Origin: Fibrobacter sp. UWT2
Lineage (GTDB): Bacteria > Fibrobacterota > Fibrobacteria > Fibrobacterales > Fibrobacteraceae
Length of the DNA: 64,000 bases
Reading direction: 5' to 3'
Assembly: GCF_900142545.1 (NCBI RefSeq)
Contig: NZ_FRBF01000003.1
Span: 213,451-277,450 of the forward strand
A program made the translations under genes and the position numbers. How positions within the stretch are numbered: position 1 is the stretch's first letter; each line of letters opens with the position of its first letter. The notes under the pieces were generated by a model. It saw only the letters and a list, made by a program, of their open reading frames with translations, had not been told where the DNA came from and did not search any database. This document shows, piece after piece, positions 6,968 through 14,515 of this stretch.

Positions 6968-8815
6968 ATGAATTACTCAAAAATGGCTGTGCAGTTTGTC
7001 TGCAAAATGGCAATGCCGCTCGCCTTGATGTTCGCGGCCTGTTCCACTGACGAAGGGAATACCATTTCAAAGGTGGAAACGACTCCGGGAACGCAGATGG
7101 GAGGCTCTTCGGAAGAGCCGAGTGTTATCGCGTACGAAAATATCTCTTTGAGAGGGCGTGCTTATTATGCGCCTGCAAAAAGTGAAACCAAGCCTTCTCT
7201 GGAAAACTTGGATGCCTCTTTCCCGCAGGATGTCTTTGGGGCGGGCGGTTCGGTAACGCTGAAAGAGTTGGATTCAACAACATTGGAATGGATCGATGGC
7301 GCGTCTTATACGGCGGAGATCGACGGTGCTGTAGAAGATTCTGTGACCGGAGAGATGTGTCCGAGTAATAATGGCTCAATCCAGTTTGACAGTGTTTCTC
7401 TAAACAGCCCGGTTGTCATGCTGATTGCGACTTCTGACGATATTTCTTTGCGTGCGATTCTTGATTTGCGAGACACAAATTCTTTTGTTGTTGATGCCTT
7501 GTCTCATTTGAAGGCTTATCGCCTTCAAAAACTGGTTGCTTCTGGGGAGTCTTTTGCGTCGGCGAAGATTCAGGTAGAAACTGAAACGGCGAATATGTTT
7601 GGTTTTTGCGGACAGGGGACGCTTGAAGCTGCTGATGTTCGTGAAATGCTGAATGAATTTCCGTTTGAATTGTTGCAATCAATAAAAGAGGATCTCGGTA
7701 AAACAGGCTCAATTGCGGGACTCTCTGAAAGTACAAAAGAATCTATGCGTTTCTATGCGTTGCGTTCGTATTTTATGAAGGTTTCGCTGTTTCCGGAATC
7801 GCAGTTTGAAAGACTCGACGAAGCTGCTGTCTTGTTCTATCAAGAAAATCTGAAAAAGAAACAGTATTTGCTTAGTATGCTTGCTAGAGTGTATGGGTAT
7901 GACTGCACGTCGGCAAATGAAGGAGCGCTTGTTGAAGTTTATAAGAATGAGACTCTCTTGAAATGCCATGAAGGAGACTGGGAGTTAGTTGATAATCGTG
8001 TCGCTCAGTTGAATGTTTCTTCGACCATGGGGACTATGATTGATTCAAGAGATGGTCAAACCTACAAGACGGTCAAGCTTGAATATGATGGTATTTCGCA
8101 GACGTGGATGGCGGAAAATCTGAACTATGTTACGGAAAAATCGAGTTGCTTTAGAGATGATTCGTCGTATTGCTCGGTGTATGGCCGCATGTATTCGTTC
8201 TTCCCGCTGGATTCGATTTACAATAAATATGCGTCAGAAGAGGACTGCGTTGCAGATCGCATAAATGTTTGGCTGGCGGAGTATCGTGCACTTGCGGACT
8301 CGTTGGATGAAATTGATCCGTTGAGTGAGGACGATTCCCTGCGTTTTGTAGACGAAGCGCATAGGCTCTGTAAGGAACTTGGCGAAAGTCCGGAAAATCC
8401 TGACAATGTGAATTGGAGCAAGGTGATTGATTCTCTGGATGTGCTGAACTATAATGTATGTCCTGAAGGTTGGCGTATCCCCTCGTATGAAGATTGGGAA
8501 GCCTTGTTGACTCATGTCGATTATGACTTGCTGCATTCCGCTAATGGGGATCCGGTGGGCTTTGGGCTCGAAACTTTGGGAATTGTCCGTGGCTCAAATG
8601 GCAATTATAGAATGACGATAATGGGAGGCGCTAGCTACCTGTTTACGCCGAGACCCACGCCTGAAGAATATCTGCAGCCGGGGATGCCGTATATGGGAGA
8701 TGCGATAGGAATGATTTATACGTCGGCGTCTCAATTGAATAATGGCTTTTTAGGTACTGGATATACGTATGCGATGTGGAGTCGCGGATTTGTCCGCTGC
8801 ATCAAAAACGACTAG
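6968..8815 (+). CDS. FISUMP-domain lipoprotein
   Basis: 615 residues. Lipoprotein signal with cysteine at about 25 ('MFAACS'). Residues 40-340 are a long, unrecognised alpha/beta region. From about 358 the FISUMP module (Fibrobacter major paralogous domain) begins: 'DSRDGQTYKTVK', 'QTWMAENLNY', 'YGRMYSFFPLD', 'CPEGWRIPSYEDWEALL' and the closing 'RGFVRCIKND'. A charged helical insert of roughly 75 residues separates the 'YGRMY' and 'CPEGWRIP' parts, unlike the compact module of the other FISUMP gene in this window. A GGAGG site precedes the ATG. Likely displayed on the outer membrane; binding partner unknown. Confidence 0.9.
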   Translation: MNYSKMAVQFVCKMAMPLALMFAACSTDEGNTISKVETTPGTQMGGSSEEPSVIAYENISLRGRAYYAPAKSETKPSLENLDASFPQDVFGAGGSVTLKELDSTTLEWIDGASYTAEIDGAVEDSVTGEMCPSNNGSIQFDSVSLNSPVVMLIATSDDISLRAILDLRDTNSFVVDALSHLKAYRLQKLVASGESFASAKIQVETETANMFGFCGQGTLEAADVREMLNEFPFELLQSIKEDLGKTGSIAGLSESTKESMRFYALRSYFMKVSLFPESQFERLDEAAVLFYQENLKKKQYLLSMLARVYGYDCTSANEGALVEVYKNETLLKCHEGDWELVDNRVAQLNVSSTMGTMIDSRDGQTYKTVKLEYDGISQTWMAENLNYVTEKSSCFRDDSSYCSVYGRMYSFFPLDSIYNKYASEEDCVADRINVWLAEYRALADSLDEIDPLSEDDSLRFVDEAHRLCKELGESPENPDNVNWSKVIDSLDVLNYNVCPEGWRIPSYEDWEALLTHVDYDLLHSANGDPVGFGLETLGIVRGSNGNYRMTIMGGASYLFTPRPTPEEYLQPGMPYMGDAIGMIYTSASQLNNGFLGTGYTYAMWSRGFVRCIKND

Positions 8816-8888
8816 CGAATTTGGGGGTTAGGCCTGTTTGGAGGACCGGTTAGGAGGATTCGGTTGGGGGAGAACAGGCCGAGAACGA

Positions 8889-8924
8889 GAAGGTGGGCTT
8901 CGGCCCGCCTTCTTTGTAATTTTT
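8889..8924 (+). terminator. Rho-independent terminator
   Basis: GAAGGTGGGC (8889-8898) pairs with GCCCGCCTTC (8903-8912) over a TTCG tetraloop, then a T-rich tail. It ends the TIGR02147/FISUMP transcript and argues against any gene start upstream of it for the next coding region. Confidence 0.85.
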
Positions 8925-8993
8925 GTGGCATGGAGGAAACAAATAATGTATCTTTATGGTATCTTGCGGAGTAGACGCAAGAAAAGGAATTGT

Positions 8994-9749
8994 ATGAAAC
9001 CTGGGAAGACTGAACTCCGTCTGAATGCTGAAATCGAAAAACGCGGTGCGCTTTTTGCCGTGCTGCTGGATCCCGATACGTCTGACGAAGCCGCCTTTGT
9101 GAAGGCGGGCGCTATGGCCGCCGAAAACGGTGCCGACCTCTTGCTGGTGGGCGGTTCTTACCTAGGTAACTTTACGCTGCCGAAGCAGGTGGCTGCCCTC
9201 AAGGCGAACGTGAACTTGCCCGTGGTGCTGTTTCCAGGTGGCGCTTCGCAGGTGGTGCCTGGCTTTGACGCGATGCTCTTTATGACGCTTGTGAGTGGCC
9301 GTAATCCGAATTACCTGATCGACGAACAGGTTCGCGGTGGCGCACTCGTGCGTGCCTTGAATATGGAAGCGATTCCGACGGCCTACCAGCTGATCAACAG
9401 CGGCAAGCGTACGACTGTTGAATATATCAGCGGTACCATGCCGGTGCCTGCCAATAAGCCTAAGCTCAGCATGGTGAACTCCATTGCGGCCGAACTCATG
9501 GGCATGCGCTATGTGTATCTGGAAGCTGGCAGCGGTGCCGAAGAGCCCGTGCCGGTAGAACACATCGCCTACACCCGCAAGGCAACCGAAATGACGATTA
9601 TGACCGGTGGTGGAATCAAGGATCCGCAGACAGCCGCTATCCGCGTGGCTGCCGGCGCAAACATCATCGTGACCGGCACCCTCTGGGAAAAGGTGGAAGA
9701 CCCGAAGCTGTTGGCTGAATTTGCCTCCGCAATTCACGTGAAAGGCTAG
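8994..9749 (+). CDS. Geranylgeranylglyceryl/heptaprenylglyceryl phosphate synthase family
   Basis: 251 residues from the ATG at 8994, which has AAAAGGAA upstream; the frame is open back to 8838 but crosses the terminator. TIM-barrel prenyltransferase motifs are visible: 'LFAVLLDPDT' for the phosphate site, 'LLVGGSYLG', 'YLEAGSGAEEPV' and 'GGGIKDP', closing with 'TGTLWEKVEDP'. The family joins a polyprenyl diphosphate to sn-glycerol-1-phosphate, giving ether-linked lipid precursors; homologues of the archaeal enzyme occur in the FCB group of bacteria. Cytoplasmic or membrane-peripheral. The gene stands alone. Prenyl chain length cannot be told from sequence alone. Confidence 0.85.
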   Translation: MKPGKTELRLNAEIEKRGALFAVLLDPDTSDEAAFVKAGAMAAENGADLLLVGGSYLGNFTLPKQVAALKANVNLPVVLFPGGASQVVPGFDAMLFMTLVSGRNPNYLIDEQVRGGALVRALNMEAIPTAYQLINSGKRTTVEYISGTMPVPANKPKLSMVNSIAAELMGMRYVYLEAGSGAEEPVPVEHIAYTRKATEMTIMTGGGIKDPQTAAIRVAAGANIIVTGTLWEKVEDPKLLAEFASAIHVKG

Positions 9750-9755
9750 CAGCAC

Positions 9756-9794
9756 GTCATCCCGAATGTCATCCCGAACTCGTTTCGGGATCGG
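9756..9794. repeat. Palindromic intergenic repeat (GTCAT..ATC type)
   Basis: A partial unit GTCATCCCGAAT, then a full unit whose stem is ATCCCGAA (9771-9778) with TTCGGGAT (9784-9791). A T-rich stretch follows, so it may also help end the upstream transcript. Same architecture as copies at 24535, 45415, 45456 and 58644. Confidence 0.75.
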
Positions 9795-9899
9795 CGTTTT
9801 TATAAGCATTTTTAGGGAAGCGGCTTTCCCTTTACTCAAATATTTGTGTATTTTTCTGTTAAAAGGAATGCACCGTTTTGGTGCAGTTTTGAGGTATCT

Positions 9900-10178
9900 A
9901 TGAAAAAACTCGTGATTGTGACTTATGTGCTCCGTGCGCTGGGCTTTGTGCTGGTGCTTTTGATGCTTTTCGGGCATAGCATTGTCTTGAATATGTTCCC
10001 CGGACTCGAGGGCCATTCGATCAATCCGATATTCTATACGGGCGTGGCATGCTACGCCGTGGGTGCGATCATCCATTTCTTTATCAAGAAGCAAGAAAGG
10101 GAAGAACGCCGTCGCAGAGAAATCGCAGAAGCCTCGGAACGAGCCTTTGGTAAAAAGTCCGAAGATTCGGATAAGTGA
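9900..10178 (+). CDS. Small two-helix membrane protein
   Basis: 92 residues from an ATG with GAGGT just upstream. Two hydrophobic segments (about 4-28 and 42-62) are followed by a strongly charged cytoplasmic tail ('KKQEREERRRREIAEASERAF'-like, mostly K, R and E). No family recognised. Its stop lies 11 nt before the ATG of the ABC ATPase, and the block runs on to 16,795, so it is likely the first gene of that transcript and may be an accessory subunit of the transporter. That role is inference. Confidence 0.7.
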   Translation: MKKLVIVTYVLRALGFVLVLLMLFGHSIVLNMFPGLEGHSINPIFYTGVACYAVGAIIHFFIKKQEREERRRREIAEASERAFGKKSEDSDK

Positions 10179-10189
10179 TTGGGTTGTTT

Positions 10190-11101
10190 ATGATTAAGAT
10201 TGAACATTTGCATAAGACGTACCGCAGCGGTTTCTTGACGAAACCGAAGCTTGCGCTTAAGGATGTGAGCTTTAGTGTGGAACCGGGGCAGGTCTACGGA
10301 TTTATCGGGCCGAACGGCGCGGGCAAGTCCACGACTATCAAGGTGCTTACGGGTCTTTTGAATTTTGAATCGGGCAAGGTTTTGGTGAACGGAATCTCGC
10401 CGCGAGATGTAAAGAGCAGGCGGTTTATCGGTTACTCTCCGGAACAGCCGTACTTCTATGATTATTTGACGGGTCGTGAACTCTTGCAGTTCTACGGTAA
10501 GTTGGTCGGTCTTTCCGGGGCGGAACTCAATAAGCGCATCGACTGGTCGCTCGACTTGCTGCATGCGAACAAGGACTGGATTGATCGTCGTCTGCGTTCG
10601 TACTCCAAGGGCATGATGCAGCGCGTGGGCATTGCACAGGCGATCCTCGGCAAACCGAAGCTGTTGATTCTCGACGAACCCATGAGCGGTCTCGACCCGA
10701 TGGGCCGTCGCGACGTGCGCGAAGCAATTATGGAACTCAACCGCACGGGTGTGACGATTTTCTACTCAAGCCATTTGCTCAGCGATGTGGAATCGATTAG
10801 CCACAAGGTCGCGATGATTGTCGATGGCAAGATCGTGCGTGAAGGTACCGTAGACGAAATTACGGAATCTTGTGGCGTGGAATACCATGTGCGAACCCGC
10901 GAAGCGATTCCGCAGGCAGAACTGCCTGAAGGTGTTTCGCCTGCCGGTCATCCGCAGGAATGCGTTTGTGCAGACGACGCTGCCCGCGACCGCTTGCTGC
11001 GCTTCTGCTTGGAAAAAGGAATTGCGGTGGAGCGCATGGACCACAAGCGCCCGAGCCTCGAAGACATTTTGACGGAGGAAATTGCCCGTGCAGACGCTTA
11101 A
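10190..11101 (+). CDS. ABC transporter ATP-binding protein
   Basis: 303 residues from the ATG at 10190; a GTG at 10175 overlaps the previous stop but is less likely. Motifs in order: Walker A 'GPNGAGKST', signature 'SYSKGMMQRVG' (the LSGGQ loop of the DrrA/CcmA/ABC-2 group), Walker B 'LLILDEPMSGLDP' and switch His in 'YSSHLLSDVE'. A C-terminal extension of about 90 residues is typical of this exporter group. It hydrolyses ATP to drive the adjacent ABC-2 type permease. Its 3' end overlaps the permease gene. Substrate unknown; envelope genes downstream suggest an envelope component. Confidence 0.9.
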   Translation: MIKIEHLHKTYRSGFLTKPKLALKDVSFSVEPGQVYGFIGPNGAGKSTTIKVLTGLLNFESGKVLVNGISPRDVKSRRFIGYSPEQPYFYDYLTGRELLQFYGKLVGLSGAELNKRIDWSLDLLHANKDWIDRRLRSYSKGMMQRVGIAQAILGKPKLLILDEPMSGLDPMGRRDVREAIMELNRTGVTIFYSSHLLSDVESISHKVAMIVDGKIVREGTVDEITESCGVEYHVRTREAIPQAELPEGVSPAGHPQECVCADDAARDRLLRFCLEKGIAVERMDHKRPSLEDILTEEIARADA

Positions 11102-11891
11102 GCATATCGGCATTATTGCCCTCAATACGTTCCGCGAATCCATTCGCGACAAGATTCTTTATAACATCGGGTTTTTGGCCATCGCCATGACTTTGTTCAG
11201 CATTGTGCTTGGTGAATGGTCGGTGTTTGACCGCGCCTACGTGATCAAGTCCACGACTCTTTCGGTGATGAGCCTTTCGGGCTTGTTGATTTCGATTTTC
11301 GTGGGCATTAGCCTAGTGCAAAAGGAAATCCAGCGCAGAACAGTGCTTACGCTGTTGTCGAAACCCATTAGCCGAGCCTCATTTATCGTGGGCAAGTACT
11401 TTGGACTTTTGGCGGTAGTGGCGGTGCACCTGACGCTGTTGACCGGCATTTACTACGTGATGCTGTTCCTCACGGGTTCCGCTCCGACGCTTAGTCTGCT
11501 TACGGCCATCTACCTGATTTTCTGCGAAATGGCGGTGGTGATTGCAGTGGCGCTCCTGTTCAGCAGCTTCAGCAGCACGGTGCTTTCGGCACTCTTCACG
11601 CTGGGTGTCTACTTTGCGGGCCACTTGAGCGACCAGCTCTTGGAACAGGTCCGCTTTGCCACCCGCATGGGCGAACTCAACGGAACGTCGAGCATGCTTT
11701 TCCAGAAAGCCGCCGAAGTCATTCACGCGATTTTCCCGGGACTGTACCGCTACAATGTGACGACTTACGTGGTGCATGGCGTGGCGCTCCCCGATATGTA
11801 TGTGTTCTGGAATAGCATTTATGCGCTGGGCTACATCGGCTTGTTCCTCGCGGTTGCAAGCTGGTGGTTTAGCCGGAGGGACTTCTTATGA
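11088..11891 (+). CDS. ABC-2 type permease
   Basis: 267 residues. GTG at 11088 chosen because GGAGGAA ends 7 nt upstream; the TTG at 11082 is too close to it. About six hydrophobic segments, with the conserved cytoplasmic 'VQKEIQRRTVLTLLSKPISRASFIVGKY' region (first 20 shown in part) seen in NosY/ABC-2 permeases. It overlaps the ATPase gene by 14 nt and the next gene by 4 nt (ATGA), so it is firmly inside the operon. Expected to sit in the inner membrane as a dimer with the ATPase pair. Confidence 0.85.
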   Translation: MQTLKHIGIIALNTFRESIRDKILYNIGFLAIAMTLFSIVLGEWSVFDRAYVIKSTTLSVMSLSGLLISIFVGISLVQKEIQRRTVLTLLSKPISRASFIVGKYFGLLAVVAVHLTLLTGIYYVMLFLTGSAPTLSLLTAIYLIFCEMAVVIAVALLFSSFSSTVLSALFTLGVYFAGHLSDQLLEQVRFATRMGELNGTSSMLFQKAAEVIHAIFPGLYRYNVTTYVVHGVALPDMYVFWNSIYALGYIGLFLAVASWWFSRRDFL

Positions 11892-13504
11892 GAAACCAAT
11901 ACATGGCGAAAGTCCTTGTGCATAACAAGGTCGTTACAGAAGCTCAGGTTAAAGCCCATTGGGGTGAAGTTACCGACAAGAAGGATATTGGTCAGGTTCT
12001 TGTAGATGCAGGAATCCTTCCGCCTCCGATGTACATCAAGGTGCTTGCCTTTGTGAAGAATCTTGAGGCGAAGGCTGCCGCCGAAGGTGGTAGCGCTCCT
12101 GCCGCAGCACCTGCAAGTGTTGCTTCCGCGGCTCCGCAAAAGCAGTCAACCGCACGCTTCGAGGCTCCTCCGGCCTCGGCCCCGTCGGTAGCGCCCGCAC
12201 AGCCCGCTCCCTCCGAAGGTTTACAGATTGAAGGTAACAGCAGCTTGTATGGCGAAGTTTCGACCTCCAATGTGGAAGTCGAAGCGGTCGCGGGCCTCGA
12301 ATCGACCAGCATCAGCACGGTGCAGGTGCAGGCCGAAGCCGAAGAAGAAGCAACTGGCGAAGATGCCGAAAAGTTGCCGAGCCGCTTTGCGATTTTGACC
12401 GGCGAAGGAACGCCCGTCGAAGCTCCTGAAAAGATTCGCCCGATGACGAACCTTTCGCAGATTATCGCTTTCGCCCGTAAGTTCGGTGCAACGGACATTT
12501 ACCTGTATGCGGATCGTCCGGTGGTGATGCGCCAGTCGGGCGCGCTCTTTGTCGCCTCGGATGATGTCCTAGATCTGTCCCGCATCAATGAACGTTTGGA
12601 CGAAGCTGCCAAGGGATTCTCGGACGGCTACAAGATTGTTGTCGGTAAGAACTTTAGCAAAACGATTGGCTTGGCCGGTGTCGGTCGCGCCCGTATCACG
12701 GTCACGTGGAACGGCACCAATCCGAGTGTTTCGATTCGCGTGATTCCGCAGGAATCGACGACACTCGAAAACTTGTACCTGCCGGCATTCTGCAACCAGT
12801 TTACGGAACTGAACAGTGGCCTTGTACTTGTGGCGGGCCCTGCAGCTAGCGGTCGCTCGACGACGATTTCCACTTTCGCCGAAACGATTGCAGCTAATCG
12901 TGATGTTTATATCCAGACGGTTGAAAAGCCTATTGAACGTGTGCTCCAGAATCCGCGCGGCGCCATTGCCCAGCGTGAAGTCGGCTTGCATGTGCGTTCG
13001 GGTGTCGAAGGTGTGGAACTTGCCATGCAGAGTGGCGCCGATGTCATCTTGTTCGACTATCTGGAAAATATGGATGAACTTGCAATGCTGTTGCGCGCAT
13101 CCAATGCCGGCGCCTTGGTATTCGCCGTAACGGCGGGCAACAACATTCACGCTCTGCTTTCCCGTTTGCTTTCGTCGGTGTCTGCCGAAAAGCGTACGGC
13201 CTTTGCGAACTCGCTCGCTGAACAGCTCAAGGGAATTATCGTACAGCACTTGATTCCGATTGTGCAGAATCAGGGCCAGGTGCTGGCTGTCGAAGCTGCC
13301 AAGATGAATTCGACGATGGCGAACATGCTCCGCCGCGGCGAGATCTCGCAGCTTTCTGCTTCGATCAGCAGCCAGAAGGATCAGGGCATTTCGCTGGATG
13401 ATTCTTTGCAGAAGTGCGTGGAATCCGGTTACATTGAAGGTGCCGAGGCTTGGAAACGCGCCTGCGACAGTCGCCGTTTTGCCGCTTACAGGGCTCAGAA
13501 CTAA
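11888..13504 (+). CDS. Divergent PilT/PilB-like ATPase with degenerate motifs
   Basis: 538 residues. An N-terminal helical domain (1-65, 'LVDAGILPPPMYIKVL') resembles the N-domain of type II secretion/pilus ATPases, then an Ala/Pro/Ser/Glu-rich linker (70-175), then a PilT-like core. In the core the Walker A reads 'GPAASGRSTT' (317-326) with Arg where Lys is invariant; the Walker B region reads 'VILFDYLEN' and the His box reads 'FAVTAGN', so the catalytic Glu and the His of 'GTLHT' are missing. It probably binds nucleotide weakly or not at all and may be a structural or regulatory partner of the next gene product. No pilus genes are nearby. Confidence 0.75.
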   Translation: MRNQYMAKVLVHNKVVTEAQVKAHWGEVTDKKDIGQVLVDAGILPPPMYIKVLAFVKNLEAKAAAEGGSAPAAAPASVASAAPQKQSTARFEAPPASAPSVAPAQPAPSEGLQIEGNSSLYGEVSTSNVEVEAVAGLESTSISTVQVQAEAEEEATGEDAEKLPSRFAILTGEGTPVEAPEKIRPMTNLSQIIAFARKFGATDIYLYADRPVVMRQSGALFVASDDVLDLSRINERLDEAAKGFSDGYKIVVGKNFSKTIGLAGVGRARITVTWNGTNPSVSIRVIPQESTTLENLYLPAFCNQFTELNSGLVLVAGPAASGRSTTISTFAETIAANRDVYIQTVEKPIERVLQNPRGAIAQREVGLHVRSGVEGVELAMQSGADVILFDYLENMDELAMLLRASNAGALVFAVTAGNNIHALLSRLLSSVSAEKRTAFANSLAEQLKGIIVQHLIPIVQNQGQVLAVEAAKMNSTMANMLRRGEISQLSASISSQKDQGISLDDSLQKCVESGYIEGAEAWKRACDSRRFAAYRAQN

Positions 13505-13513
13505 GGGGATATT

Positions 13514-14512
13514 ATGGCTACAGAAATTGAATCTTTGCTGGAATATACGCTGAATGTGGGCGCCTCTGAATTGGTGATTACCGAAGGTGCTGCCTCTGCG
13601 GTACGCTTGGCGGGTAAGGTTTGTGCCATTCCCGATGCTCCTGCGGTTGAAACGGGTTCCCTTCGCAATTTCTTGAATTCTATGGATGGCGAATCGGGTA
13701 CGGTCATGGGCGGCCCCTGGTGCGGCTCCAAGTGGCGCGTGCATTATAACCGTACGGCTTTGGGTAGCTCCGCTATTTTCCGCCCGGTACTCGATGAATG
13801 CCCGGACTTTACGGCGCTGGGCGTTCCCGAATCCATGATGAACTTGCTCGGAATCCGCTCGGGCCTGGTGGTCTTTAGTGGCCCTGCCTGCAGCGGAAAG
13901 ACGACCTCTGCGACGGCTTATGTGTCGGCTCTTTGCCAGTCGGGCATTATGCGTGTGAGTCTGTTGGATCCTGATGCCGAAATGCCTGTAAAGCGCGGCG
14001 ACAGCTTGGTGCTTGAAAATTCTACGGGAACGATTCCCGAAAAAATGGAACAGGCGCTCCGCAGTGGAATCGACTTGATTTGGCTCGGTAATTTCGAAGG
14101 CCAATCGCTGATTCCGGTGCTGCGTGCTGCTGAAGCGGGTGCCCTTGTTGTGCTTACGGTGACTGCCGGTAATGCGGTGGGCGCGCTCGATGCTTTGCTT
14201 TCTTCGGAATCACTTGAAAACCGCGATATGGCATGCAATATGCTCGCTTCTGTACTGAAGGCTGTCGTGGTGCAGCGTTTGTTGCCGGGTGCCCAGGGCG
14301 TTGTGCCTGCTTGGGAAATCCTTTACGGCACGCAGAACGTGGCTTCTAAAATCCGTAGTGGCGAACATTACACCTTGCCTTCGATTATTGCGGCTTCCGC
14401 TTCCGAAGGCATGATGCTTATGGATGACTGCTTGGCGGAACTTGTAAAGGCGGGCTATGTATCTCAGGAAGATGCAATCCGCGTGGTTTCGAATCCGGCT
14501 CGCTTAGGGTAA
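13514..14512 (+). CDS. Divergent PilT-like ATPase
   Basis: 332 residues, paralogue of the preceding core domain without the N-terminal domain and linker. Walker A is intact, 'GPACSGKTTS' with K129, but the Walker B region reads 'LIWLGNFEG' and the His box reads 'LTVTAGN', matching the losses in its neighbour. Both proteins share the 'EAGALV..TVTAGN..AL..LL' stretch, so they arose by duplication after the motif loss or converged on it. Located 9 nt after its partner with 'AAGGGGATATT' before the ATG. One partner keeps the P-loop Lys, the other does not, which suggests a hetero-oligomer. Function unknown. Confidence 0.75.
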   Translation: MATEIESLLEYTLNVGASELVITEGAASAVRLAGKVCAIPDAPAVETGSLRNFLNSMDGESGTVMGGPWCGSKWRVHYNRTALGSSAIFRPVLDECPDFTALGVPESMMNLLGIRSGLVVFSGPACSGKTTSATAYVSALCQSGIMRVSLLDPDAEMPVKRGDSLVLENSTGTIPEKMEQALRSGIDLIWLGNFEGQSLIPVLRAAEAGALVVLTVTAGNAVGALDALLSSESLENRDMACNMLASVLKAVVVQRLLPGAQGVVPAWEILYGTQNVASKIRSGEHYTLPSIIAASASEGMMLMDDCLAELVKAGYVSQEDAIRVVSNPARLG

Positions 14513-14515
14513 TTC

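Noticed and set aside
8838..8993. Extended start of the GGGP-synthase gene
   Set aside because: Passes through a strong terminator and adds residues unlike the family; the ATG at 8,994 is better placed.
12569..14104. Long reverse open frame opposite the PilT-like genes
   Set aside because: Shadow of the codon bias of the forward genes; His/Arg-rich, no ribosome binding site and no recognisable domain.
13514..14512. Type IV pilus retraction motor (PilT/PilU) call
   Set aside because: Key Walker B and His-box residues are absent and no pilus assembly genes are near, so the standard function was not assigned.
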